Source: Lepisosteus oculatus
Lineage: Eukaryota; Chordata; Actinopteri; Semionotiformes; Lepisosteidae
Assembly (NCBI RefSeq): GCF_040954835.1
Contig: NC_090698.1
Location: forward strand, 6,508,501-6,572,500
Length of the DNA stretch: 64,000 nucleotides
Reading direction: 5' to 3'
The notes under the pieces were generated by a model. It had not been told where the DNA came from. It saw only the letters and a list, made by a program, of their open reading frames with translations, and searched no databases. A program made the position numbers and the translations under genes. Below, piece by piece: positions 12,225-23,120 of this stretch. Numbering within the stretch: the stretch's first letter is position 1; each line of letters begins with the position of its first letter.

Positions 12225-12450
12225 GGGTCACGCCGCGCACCGCGGGCAAGTGGGCCCTGCGCTGCCGAATCCACGGCCCTTTAAAGTTCCCACCGACTGA
12301 CCGCTGCGCATGCCATCAGCCCCTCACTGCCAGCGAGGCAGCGCATCGCCATGGCAACTGCCTGCGCCGAAATCCCCGCGACTGGTCCAGCGGGAGAGAG
12401 GGAGCGGAACAAAGGAGCGCGGGAGCGCTGGTGCGAGAGTGTGTGTGTGT
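12225..12450. promoter_or_regulatory. intronic CpG-rich block with RFX-type X-box
   Basis: This short stretch has many CpG and GC-rich words, unlike its surroundings. ATCGCCATGGCAAC at 12345-12358 is close to the palindromic RFX X-box. It could be an alternative promoter or an enhancer inside the connexin intron, or a CpG-rich repeat; no exon is evident beside it. Confidence 0.35.
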
Positions 12451-12934
12451 GTGCGTGCCCGCAGCAGGAGTCAGGATTATGAAGATACCGGGTACGACAC
12501 TGCTGAGCTGGGAGCTGGGAGACAGGAGCTGAAGGAGCAGTGCCTCCTGCCGCCAGGCTGGGGGACTGCTGCGCTGCTCAGCGGGCAGGAGGGACAGTGT
12601 ATCTCCCCGCACTGCTGACTTCCCACTAGACCCCCGGCCCGCACACCCGTAACACTACAGCGGAGACTCGGAGAGTGTGGGAGAGAGCCGCTGTGGACTG
12701 GGAAGGGTTCCAGCAGCCGAACAGCTCGCCCACAGGAAACAGGAACCTGTCATGTCTGTGACCAGACCTCTCCTGGCCTGCCGGCACCACCCGCACCACC
12801 ACCCAGCGGCCCTCCCGACTTACTGCTTCTCCAGCACTCAGCACGACAGCGAGCTCTTAAAGAGGAACTTTTCTCAACCCAACACTGCCAATAATAATAA
12901 TAATTTGGTTGCAATCTGTTAAACATGATACATA

Positions 12935-13690
12935 CCCTACAGTCCAGAGATCACTGGTCCAGTCTGTGTCATATTGTAAGTCTATAGTCCAGAGATCACT
13001 GGTCCAGTCTGTGTCATATTGTAGCCCTACAGTCCAGAGATCACTGGTCCGGTCTGTGTCATATTGTAACCCTACAGTCCAGAGATCACTGGTCCAGACT
13101 GTGTCATACTGTAACCCTACAGTCCAGAGATCACTGGTCCAGTCTGTGTCATATTGTAACCCTACAGTCCAGAGATCACTGGTCCAGTCTGTGTCATATT
13201 GTAACCCTACAGTCCAGAGATCACTGGTCCAGTCTGTGTCATATTGTAACCCTACAGTCCAGAGATCACTGGTCCAGTCTGTGTCATATTGTAGCCCTAC
13301 AGTCCAGAGATCACTGGTCCAGTCTGTGTCCTATTGTAACCCTACAGTCCAGAGATCACTGGTCCAGTCTGTGTCATATTGTAACCCTACAGTCCAGAGA
13401 TCACTGGTCCAGTCTGTGTCATACTGTAACCCTACAGTCCAGAGATCACTGGTCCAGTCTGTGTCATATTGTAACCCTACAGTCCAGAGATCACTGGTCC
13501 AGTCTGTGTCATATTGTAACCCTACAGTCCAGAGATCACTGGTCCAGTCTGTGTCATATTGTAACCCTACAGTCCAGAGATCACTGGTCCAGTCTGTGTC
13601 ATATTGTAGCCCTACAGTCCAGAGAACACTGGTCCAGTCTGTGTCATATTGTAGCCCTATAGTCCTGAGGTCATTGGTCCAGTCCAGGCT
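12935..13690. repeat. 45-bp minisatellite, forward locus
   Basis: About seventeen units of 45 bp with the core CAGTCCAGAGATCACTGGTC followed by CAGTCTGTGTCATATTGTA. Since 45 is a multiple of three, the array makes one long repetitive open frame that should not be taken for a gene. The reverse complement of the same unit forms the array at 57015-57480. Confidence 0.95.
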
Positions 13691-14464
13691 GTGTCACAAG
13701 TACATCGCTTTCATCCCAGACATGTGAAACCAGTATCTGTGCAGCCTCTAATTTGTTCCGATGGAGAGATCTCTCTCTGAGGCTGCCGAAGTGTGCATCA
13801 GGATCCGATCTCAGAGATTAGCGAACAAGGCATCTGCAGTTAGATCAGACAGCGGAGCTTAGGCAAAGTGGCGGCAAGGGAGATATCAAGTGTCCCCCAA
13901 CTTTAATCTCAAATCAGGGGGAAAAAAAGCATCTGCTGTCAGGCAGGGACAGCAACATGTCTGCGATCTTTACCACAGCTCTGATTGCTCTGGGAGCATT
14001 GCTTCACAGGGAATACAACTTGAAACATGAAGCAAGAAAGAGCACCAGCAGAAGAGCTCGACACGTCAGGAACAAACACTTTTCTGTTCTGAAACCAAAT
14101 ATTCTTTAAAACCACTGAATGACACACTGAAGTGCAGCACCCAGTGGGTGGAACAGTCTTTACTTTCCTATGTTTTAAACTCGAGCTGACTGATTATGAG
14201 CTCATTTATCAGGCTGACTGATGGATGGATTCTTTAAAAAACACATCTTGTCATTATGAATTGTATTAACCTTAATAACCGAAGAAAGGAAGTTCTCGAA
14301 ACACACTGACCGGGCTGCAGAATAATTCAATGGATATACAGTGTATAATGTCTTTTGATCTGAAAGGATGGTTTTGCACGAATCCCACTAGCAAATGATG
14401 TAGAGTACTACATTTGCTACTACGCTAATCCAGACCCTTGTCAGAACTGTTGTGAAACGGGACA

Positions 14465-14640
14465 ACCTTTTTCAAATCAGCCCACTGTAGAGACCATTTC
14501 AAATCACCCCACTCCACAGACCACTTCAAATCAGCCCCCTCTAGAGACCACTCCAAATCAGACCACTCCACAGACCACTTCAAATCACCCCACTCCACAG
14601 CCCACTTTAATACAGCCCTCTCCACAGCACATTTTAAAAA
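14465..14640. repeat. short minisatellite, about 27-30 bp units
   Basis: Six or seven imperfect units of the type CTTCAAATCACCCCACTCCA alternate with CCCTCTAGAGACCACT-like variants. Confidence 0.8.
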
Positions 14641-15338
14641 CAATTACGTTCCCTCCAATCCAGAGTCCAAAGGATTTAGATTCCAAGAGAAAAGAGAGAC
14701 AACTAAAAACGTAACAAATCACGTCTCTTAACAAAACCTCACTGCACAGTCGCTTTAACAGACCAATGAACAATCTTTAACGACACCGCCAATATTTAAT
14801 AACACTAATATTATTAACAGTACTACACAGAACCCTTAAACCCTGTGCTGTAAGACTTTAACCTGGTATTCATTTTGAAACATTTATTTGTCCTTTACAG
14901 TTAGGATTAGAGTCACACACAGTTTAGGAATTAGGATTAGGGCAAATACAATTCTGTGTCCTTACATATCTTAGTTATGGGACTGGGTGTGAATTAGCCT
15001 TTCCAATTTCATAGTGCTGAGGAGGGCAGGACCATCTTAAAGAATCTCCTAATCTGCCTAGTGTGTACATGCAGTCATAGTGAGCAGCCATAGACAGCTA
15101 CAGTACGTCACCATGATCATGATCATTATCATTCAGCCTGATAACCAGTGGCACAGGTGTACACAGTGGATCTGTCTTCCAAGAGACTCCTTTTTGAATA
15201 CGGTGCAGAATTAGACGCCTGTTAACATAGTTCTTCCTCTCCAAGCTGTGAAATGCCAAGATCAGACTCATTTGCAGCAACAGGGTGCCCCCCCCACAGA
15301 CAGCGAGACCCACAGAGAGGGAGCTGGAGTGCTCACGC

Positions 15339-15340
<2 letters not shown>

Positions 15341-15402
<62 letters not shown>
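15341..15402. repeat. (GT)n microsatellite
   Basis: About thirty uninterrupted GT dinucleotides. It reads as a cysteine-valine or threonine-histidine run in shadow frames. Confidence 0.97.
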
Positions 15403-15403
<1 letters not shown>

Positions 15404-16429
15404 GGCGGGGTGTCAGTGCTTGGCAGGCAGCAGGAGCTGCTCGTTAGTCCTGCGCGTCTAATTTCGGCAGCGAGGCCGGCTGGCTGGCTGGTGGGGCCGA
15501 GCCGGAGGCCTGGGGACATCACATCCGCTTCTCTCACTCTGACTCACGGAGAGCAGCTGCTCCTGCCAGGCCCCCGGGGGCCACAGCTCGGCACGCTGAC
15601 ACGGGCAGACAGACTGGCAGTGTGCAAGCACGCCTGGTGCGCGGGTCCGTCCGCTCTGTGTCCGTCTCGGCGTACAGACCAGGCGTCTGCGTCGGTATCG
15701 GAGCAGAGTGGGGTGATCTGTCAGGAGTGAATGTCCGTGTGTGAAACTGGACAGTGTGGAAATCCTGATGCGTCTCTCCAGTGTGTGTCTGTGCAGCTTG
15801 CACTCATGAGTGTGTGTGGTGTGCTCAGTATAGATGTATGTGTATATGTGTATCTGTGTATTACACATATCGACTTTATACATCCTGGCAAGAGTCTCTT
15901 TCATGTAAGTGACATGTACTGTGTTTCTGTATGAGCGTGTGAAAGAATCACTTGCCGTTTGCACACACTTCACTTTTTTCCTCAGCTTGAGGTTCGAGTA
16001 ATGAGATTCATTTACGCTGGTTTCTATGGATACACCTCATTAGTACAGAAGTGCAGAAATATGCGTGTATAGGGGGTTACATACTGGGGTGTTTGTGCAG
16101 CTGGTATGTGTGCGTATGTGCAGATTTGTGTGTTTATGCATGTACGTGTTGGAGAATGTGATTGAGGTGGTGCTGTGCAGTTTAAATGCAGCAATTTCTC
16201 AACCAGGGAGAAGAAAGAGAGAAAAAATGATTGAGAGGAGCAAAAATGGAGATAGCGTTAGTGAGACCGAGACTGTGAGGGAGAGAGAGGACTGTCCTGT
16301 TTTCCTTTTTCACTGTAATTGTTAATTACATTTGACTATTATACTTAATTGTTAGCTCTTGTAATGCTTTGGCAAAACTGTAATTGATCTGTCACACAAA
16401 TTAAGTGCTGGGAATTTAATTGAACTGAG

Positions 16430-17035
16430 AGGAAGCAAGACTAGAGAGAGGAGAGAGAAGGAGCAGGGATAGAGAGAGGAGAGAGAAGGAGCAGGAATAG
16501 AGAGAGGAGAGAAGGAGCAGGAATAGAGAGGAGAGAGGGAGCAGAAATAGAGGAGAGGGAGCAGGAATAGAGAGAGAACAGACTGAGCAGGAACAGAGAG
16601 AGGAGAGAGAGAGCAGGAATAGAGAGAGGAGAGAAGGAGCAGGAATAGAGAGAGGAGAGAAGGAGCAGGAATAGAGAGGGGAGAGAAGGAGCAGGAATAG
16701 AGAGAGGAGAGAGGGAGCAGGAATAGAGAGAGGAGAGAGAAGGAGCAGGATTAGAGAGAGGAGAGAGAGAGCAGGAATAGAGAGAGGAGAGGGAGCAGGA
16801 ATAGAGAGGGGAGAGAAGGAGCAGGAATAGAGAGAGGAGAGGGAGAGCAGGAATAGAGAGGAGAGGGGCAGGGATAGAGAGAGGTGATAGGGGCCAGCAG
16901 GATTAGAGAGAGGAGAGAAGGAGCAGGAATAGAGAGGAGAGAGGGAGCAGGAATAGAGAGAGGAGAGGGAGCAGGCATAGAGAGAGGAGAGGGAGCAGGC
17001 ATAGAGAGGTGATAGGGGCCGGAAATAGAAGGAAA
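16430..17035. repeat. homopurine minisatellite (GAGCAGGAATAGAGAGAGGA)
   Basis: About 600 bases of units of roughly 22-28 bp made almost wholly of purines on the plus strand. The pyrimidine strand gives long leucine/serine/proline open frames that are artefacts. A compositionally similar array lies at 55840-56630. Confidence 0.93.
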
Positions 17036-17374
17036 AGAGTATGTTATATATGCCTGATGATGATCTGACCGGCCTGCGTGCGGCAGTGCTTTCTCCTCTC
17101 CTTCTCTCTGGCCCAGCTGCCACCTCCTCCTCCTCTTTCCCACCAGTCTGCCCCCTGCCCCCCCCCCCCCGCCCGCCGCCGGGCCTCGTCCTGCCCTTGC
17201 TCGGCAGGAGGGAATATGGAACCCGACATCTCTCACTTGAAAGGTCAGCGGCCCTGGCGCTGGTGTGCTGCGCTGTGAGCTGCTTGTCAGAACAGAGCAG
17301 CAGTGCTGACAGTGCTGCTCCTGGAGTGGTGGCTTCAGCACAACACACTCTCTCCTGACAGGCTCCCAGCTAGA

Positions 17375-18045
17375 ACCACTGCCCAATACCGCCCCTCCCT
17401 CTCTCCCAGTATCTTAGATTTAACCACTACCCCATACCGCCCCTCCCTCTCTCTCTCCCAGTATCTTAGATTTAACCACTAACCACACTGCCCCTCTCTC
17501 TCTCCCAGTATCTTAGATATATCCACTAACCACACTGCCCCTCCCTCTCTCTCTCCCAGTATCTTAGATTTAACCACTAACCACACTGCCTCTCTCTCCC
17601 AGTATCTTAGATATCTCCACTAACCACACTGCCTCTCTCTCCCAGTATCTTAGATTTAACCACTACCCCATACCGCCCCTCCCTCTCTCTCTCCCAGTAT
17701 CTTAGATTTAACCACTAACCACACTGCCTCTCTCTCCCACTACCCCATACTGCCCCTCTCTCTCTCCCAGTATCTTAGATATATCCACTAACCACACTGC
17801 CTCTCTCTCTCTCCCAGTATCTTAGATATATCCACTAACCACACTGCCTCTCTCTCTCTCCCAGTATCTTAGATATATCCACTAACCACACTGCCCCTCT
17901 CTCCCAGTATCTTAGATATATCCACTAACCACACTGCCCCTCTCTCCCAGTATCTTAGATATATCCACTAATCACACTGCCTCTCTCTCCTGGTATCATA
18001 GATTTAATCACCAGCCACACTGCCTCTCTCTCTCCCAGTCCCCTG
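17375..18045. repeat. minisatellite with CCAGTATCTTAGATATATCC core
   Basis: About fourteen units of 40-50 bp, each ending in CCACTAACCACACTGCC and a variable CTCT stretch. Unit length varies mostly through the number of CT dinucleotides. Confidence 0.93.
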
Positions 18046-18539
18046 GTTCAACTTCGATGTGTACCTGTATATGAATTGGTATATACTGGACAGTACATCA
18101 TATACAGTAGGTGTATTTTTCTGAGTGAATGTTATATGTAAAATACACGTGTGTACAGTAAATTTTGTTGAAAAGTTTTGGTACTGTTTATACAAAGAGG
18201 AGCTGAAACATGTGAGGTCGCTGTGTGTTGACAGACTGTGAGATAGCTTTGGCAGAGACTCCAGTTCACTTGTGCCAGCAGAGCGCTTGTGAGTCATGTA
18301 CTGAGGGATGCAGAGGGTAAAAGAGAGAGAGAGGAAGGAGAAAATGGAGACTGAGAGGGTGAGAGGTGTGTAGTGGGGGTGGGGGGTTCCAACAGGGCAC
18401 TCCAGTGGAGCTGTGTCCCCAGTTCAGCAGACCTGAAGAGAGACGGCTAACTCTCACACAGGTTCAGCAAGGCCTCTCTACAGCTCCCCTCCAACACTCT
18501 CACCTGTGAGACCCCTTTGCCATTGGCATTGCTGCAAAC

Positions 18540-19225
18540 TGTCTCTCTGAGCTCCACAGCGCCTCACAGTGGAGAGAGCACTGACTAGAGATGGCTGTGT
18601 CTGTCTAAACCCCACAGTGCCAAAAAATTGGAGAGAGCACTGACTAGCGATAGCTGTGTCTCTCTGAGCTCCACAGTCCTCACAGTGGAGAGAGCACCTT
18701 GTCTCTCTGAGCTCCACAGCATCTCACAGTGGAGAGAGCACTGACTAGCGATAGCTGTGTCTCTCTGAGCTCCACAGGGCCTCGCAGTGGAGAGAGCACC
18801 TTGTCTCTCTGAGCTCCACAGCATCTCACAGTGGAGAGAGCACTGACTAGCGATAGCTGTGTCTCTCTGAGCTCCACAGGGCCTCGCAGTGGAGAGAGCA
18901 CCTTGTCTCTCTGAGCTCCACAGCGTCTCACAGTGGAGAGAGCACTGACTAGCGATGGCTGTGTCTCTCTGAGCTCCACAGGGCCTCGCAGTGGAGAGAG
19001 CACCTTGTCTCTCTGAGCTCCACAGCGTCTCACAGTGGAGAGAGCACTGACTAGAGATGGCTGTGTCTCTCTGAGCTCCACAGGGCCTCACAGTGGAGAG
19101 AGCACCTTGTCTCTCTGAGCTCCACAGCGTCTCACAGTGGAGAGAGCACTGACTAGAGATGACTGTGTCTCTCTGAGCTCCACAGTTCTCACAGTGGAGA
19201 GAGCAATGACTAGAGATGGCACACC
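18540..19225. repeat. 59-bp minisatellite, second locus, with higher-order structure
   Basis: This shares the core CTGAGCTCCACAGCGTCTCA and CAGTGGAGAGAGCA with 10370-10932 but replaces the intervening segment by CTGACTAGAGATGGCTGTG. Long units alternate regularly with short units lacking that segment, giving a dimeric higher-order repeat of about 100 bp. Confidence 0.93.
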
Positions 19226-19617
19226 TCTCTCCTGACATCACAGCAAGTTCACTAGTGAAGTTCCATGACATCGTGATCGATCTGTACCCATCCAGGACTG
19301 ATGGCACATGACCACTTGGGAAAAGTTGGTCAAGACACAACACAGGCTGACCCTGTCAGGGTAATGGCACAGCACACCTGAGCTTGACCTGCACTGCAAG
19401 TGAATGCTTTAATCAGTCAGGAGAGCTCCAGCTGCAATGTGAGTATGTGTTCATGCTTATGCAGTTTGCTGTTGAATCCCCAGTGTAGACCAGAGACAAG
19501 AGTGTGTGTCTGAAGTGTGTAACGCTTCGGGGTACAAATAAACATAAGAAAGGTGGGAACAGAACTCGTAATTCTGCATCTGAAAGTCAAGGGTCAGCAG
19601 TGGCAATGGTCCCGCCA

Positions 19618-19885
19618 TCAAGCAGTGTGTGTCCAGTCAGGGGCAGTGAGTGTCCAGTCAGAGGCAGGGTGCGTCCAATCAGAGGCAGTGAGTGTCCAAT
19701 CAGAGGCAGTGAGTGTCCAATCAGGGGCAGTGAGTGTCCAATCAGGGGAAGCGTGTGTCCAATCAGGGGAAGCGTGTGTCCAGTTAGGGGCAGTGAGTGT
19801 CCAATCAAAAGCAGTGTGTGTCCAATCAGGGGCAGTGTGTGTCCAATCAGGGGCAGCGAGTGTCCAGTCAGGGGCAGTATACATT
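19618..19885. repeat. 21-bp minisatellite
   Basis: About thirteen units of GTGTCCAATCAGGGGCAGTG plus one base. The 21-bp period keeps several frames open on both strands, which explains the repetitive open frames here. Confidence 0.93.
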
Positions 19886-20409
19886 GTCCCAGTGACAGTA
19901 CATGTGTGCAGCCAGGTGCAGTGTGTATATCTTCTGAGTGAGAGACAGTGTGTCCACTCAAAGTGTCCAGCCAGTGTCCAGTATGTAAAACCGCTCTCTG
20001 CATCGCCTCACCCAGCAGGTTAATTTTAGCAGAGCTATTTCGGCTCCTGCTGAGAGGCCACGCTGAGAGAGGTTATTAGACCAAACTGAAGTGTGCTGAG
20101 ACAACTGGGGAAACTCATTCACTGATACGGCCACATCCACACGTCTGCATTGCTACACTAGTGAGGGCCTCCTGTCGGCCCCTTTGACATTCATTCTATT
20201 TTTATTTACTAGTCTTTACTCTGCTGAAATGAAACTCCACACGGGGTGGAAGTAGACCTGAAAATATTCTTGGTACTTTCAGATTTTAAAACAGACACCA
20301 TTCAATTGACAGAAAAAGTAACTGCTCAGCGGTTCTCATTAATACGTTTTCTCCAATTGGATTGTCACACTAAATACCTGTACACACTACAACACTTCTT
20401 TACTTGTGC

Positions 20410-21425
20410 ACTAACACACTAACCACACTGCTCGCTCCTGACACTCTCTCAGCACACACTCACTCCTGATCTCAGCACACAGTCTCTCTCACTCCTGACA
20501 CTCTCTCAGCACACACTCACTCCTGATCTCAGCACACAGTCTCTCTCACTCCTGACACTCTCTCAGCACACACTCACTCCTGATCTCAGCAGTCTCTCTC
20601 ACTCCTGACTCTCTCAGCACACACTCACTCCTGATCTTAGCACACAGTCTCTCTCACTCCTGACACTCTCTCAGCACACACTCACTCCTGATCTCAGCAC
20701 ACAGTCTCTCTCACTCCTGACACTCTCTCAGCACACACTGTCACACTCCTGATCTCAGCACAGTCTCTCTCACTCCTGACACTCTCTCAGCACACACTGT
20801 CACACTCCTGATCTCAGCACACAGTCTCTCTCACTCCTGACACTCTCTCAGCACACACTCACTCCTGATCTCAGCAGTCTCTCTCACTCCTGACACTCTT
20901 AGCACACACTGTCTCACTCCTGACACTCTCTCAACACACACTCTCTCACTCCTGACACTCTTAGCACACACTGTCACACTCTTGATCTCAGCCCAGTCTC
21001 TCTCACTCCTGACACTCTCTCAGCACACAGTCTCTCTCACTCCTGACCCTCTCTCAGCACACACTGTCTCACTCCTGACACTCTCTCAACACAGTCTCTC
21101 ACTCCTGACACTCTCTCAGCACACTGTCACACTCCTGATCTCAGCACAAAGTCTCTCACTCCTGACACTCTCTCAACACAGTCTCTCTAACTCCTGACCC
21201 TCTCTCAGCACACACTGTCGCACTCCTGACACTCTCTCAGCACAGTCTCTCTCACTCCTGACACTCTCTCAGCACACTGTCACACTCCTGATCTCAGCAG
21301 AAAGTCTCTCACTCCTGACCCTCTCTCAGCACACAGTTTCTCTCACTCCTGACACTCTCTCAGCCCAGTCTCTCTCACCCCTGACACTCTCTCAGCACAC
21401 ACTGTCTCTCTGCTCCCTCCTGACA
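20410..21425. repeat. 1-kb minisatellite with CTCACTCCTGACACTCTCTC core
   Basis: About forty imperfect units of 22-30 bp mixing ACTCCTGACACTCTCTCAGC and ACTCCTGATCTCAGCACAC forms. Longer patterns alternate these two forms, especially in the first half. Confidence 0.93.
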
Positions 21426-21639
21426 CCATGCTGTCACAAATCTACTGTATACACAACCATGTTTATAGTACAGTCACTATGGGGTGAAGGGCAGGGCTGG
21501 TGGACAGTCCTGCTGAATCCACACACCTGCTGGTCCTACACAGAGGTCTCCACGTGTGTGTGCAAGCAAAAGGAATGTTTTTTCGCCTTTAATGACCTAG
21601 CCAGTAAATCAAGGAGCAAGCACAACCCAGATCCATAAT

Positions 21640-21850
21640 GGACATAAGTAATCTACGAATCCTTATTGTCTCACCTGCAAAACGTTGCTACAGTAACTTA
21701 GAGCTGATAGCATGCCTCTGTGTGGTTTGCCATGGAAACTGTGCAGGGTGTCTTTGCAGCATGCCATGGTTTCGCCAGGCGTTTCCACTGTGCTGTGATT
21801 CTCATTAATTAATTCAGCATGTGTCAAGCAGTGTCCCGAGAAACCTGTAA
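21640..21850. promoter_or_regulatory. candidate regulatory block with two RFX X-boxes
   Basis: Non-repetitive sequence 1.3 kb inside the connexin intron. GTTGCTACAGTAAC at 21684-21697 fits the X-box consensus GTTGCYNNRGYAAC exactly, and GTTTGCCATGGAAACT at 21725-21740 is a second near-palindromic match. ATTAATTAATTCAGCA follows, combining homeodomain TAAT sites with a MAF/NRL-like TGCTGA half-site. Enhancer function is inferred from motifs only. Confidence 0.4.
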
Positions 21851-22324
21851 GAGGTGCTGGACCTTTCCTGTCATCAGCCCCAAAGATAAAATCCTTTCAG
21901 AGGCGTGTTTCCGAGCTCCAGCAGTGACCTGTGGTCGTGCAGCCCTGCCTGACAGCTGTGCTCCAGGTAGCAGACTCGCACCGGGTGAGTTCAGCAACCT
22001 GGAGCCCACTGATCGCATCCCAGCCCGCTGCTCCATCCGAGAGGACAGCCGGCTACCAGGTTGGATGTGAGATTGTTTCCGGTCCTGCGCAGACCACCAG
22101 TCTCAAGGAACGGAGTCTCGCTGGTCTTCGGAGGGAGAGGATTAAGGGCGGGGCCTTCAGTGAGGAAGGGCAGAGGGGGAGGGGGCTGGCGTTCCCGCCG
22201 TTAAATGCTCAGAACACGTCCCGGAAAAAATCGCCCGCTTTCAACAAACAAAACTCTAGACGGACAATGTCGCCAGAGAGGGAAACAGAACGAAGGGATC
22301 GCGGTTTTGAGTGAAGTACTGCAA

Positions 22325-22400
22325 CAATCACAGCTCCTCACCTCACGCAGGATTAGAACCTGCAACCTTCCAGCTCTCTGGCCAGGGGCACAGCTGTGGG
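22325..22400 (-). repeat. possible tRNA-derived SINE fragment
   Basis: On the minus strand GGTTGCAGGTTCTAATCC resembles an RNA polymerase III B box set in tRNA-like text. It lacks a foldable acceptor stem, so it is treated as a SINE remnant. Confidence 0.35.
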
Positions 22401-23049
22401 GAATCCCAGAGGGTTCTCTCACTCCCGACCGCGCCTGTCACAGCGCAGCAGCGCGCGAGAACGCCCAGGAGGAGACGGGTTTCAGACACCTCCCCACAAA
22501 CATGCGTTAAAGACAAAACAACACTGCGCCAACAAGGAACAAAGGAGCGCGATAAAAGCTGAATCACCGGAATGAGACAAACCTCCGGACGGGACACTGA
22601 CGTTGACGGCACGATGCCCCGTTACAAGACACTGCCGTGAAAACTGCAGGAGGCTGCACGATGCCGGTCGCCTCAGCCCCAGTGTGATAGCACACCTGCT
22701 CCACAGTGGGGGCTGGCCCGAGAGACTGGTCTCCCAGCGGCTCGGCCACGATTCCAGGTCAGCAGTCCTGCCCGTCTCCCAGCACCGCCAACCCTGTCTC
22801 ACTGAGCCTCTCGGTACTTTACCGGGCTCTTCCACCGTCCTGCAGATATCAGCACAAAATACCTCCACACTTGTTCGGGAGAGCAGCCCTCGTCCTGCCC
22901 CGACCAGCCCCATTCCGATCTGTTCCCTCCACCCAGCCTCCCAGCCCGGCGCTGGCCCTCTGCCTTCCTTCCCTCGGCCTCAGCCTGTAGCCCCGGGACA
23001 GACAAACCCCCCCCCGCCGGCCGCGGCTCCCCAGGAGAAACAGGCTTAC

Positions 23050-23120
23050 CGTCCGATCATGGTGGAGTGCTGCTGGACCGCGGCCTCCAGGAGCCGCTCC
23101 AGGATCGTCCATTCCCCCAT
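23050..23120 (-). CDS. gjd1/gjd2-like: delta connexin of the Cx35/Cx36 group, coding exon 1
   Basis: Seventy-one coding bases on the minus strand start with ATG at 23118-23120 and read MGEWTILERLL, then the remainder up to MIG, with the first two bases of arginine 24 before the donor GTAAGC. This N-terminal helix lines the channel pore and is nearly invariant in the Cx35/Cx36 group. The phase (two bases of the split codon) joins exactly to exon 2 at 6369. Together the two exons give 305 codons including the stop. The exon is far too short to stand out as an open frame and was found by searching for the expected N-terminus. Confidence 0.96.

Larger units (their letters stand above)
6370..23049 (-). 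other. single large intron of the connexin gene
   Basis: It splits codon 24 (CG|G, arginine) after MIG, which is the intron position known in vertebrate Cx36-type genes. The donor on the minus strand is CG|GTAAGC at 23049 and the acceptor is GGCAG at 6370. The 16.7 kb contain about ten independent minisatellites, a CpG-rich block near 12.3 kb and a possible enhancer near 21.7 kb. No internal protein-coding gene was recognised in it. Confidence 0.9.

Noticed and set aside
12909-13727. Open frame of 272 codons with a 15-residue repeat
   Set aside because: The 45-bp tandem unit is a multiple of three, so the open frame follows from the array. Units vary without codon bias, and it is intronic.
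16416-17348. 310-codon leucine/serine-rich frame on the minus strand
   Set aside because: Translation of the homopurine minisatellite; low complexity.
18585-19343. 252-codon repetitive frame on the minus strand
   Set aside because: Product of the 59-bp minisatellite.
20410-21425. Possible CRISPR-like array of short repeats
   Set aside because: Units abut with no unique spacers and the genome is clearly vertebrate, so this is a minisatellite. The same holds for the other arrays in the window.
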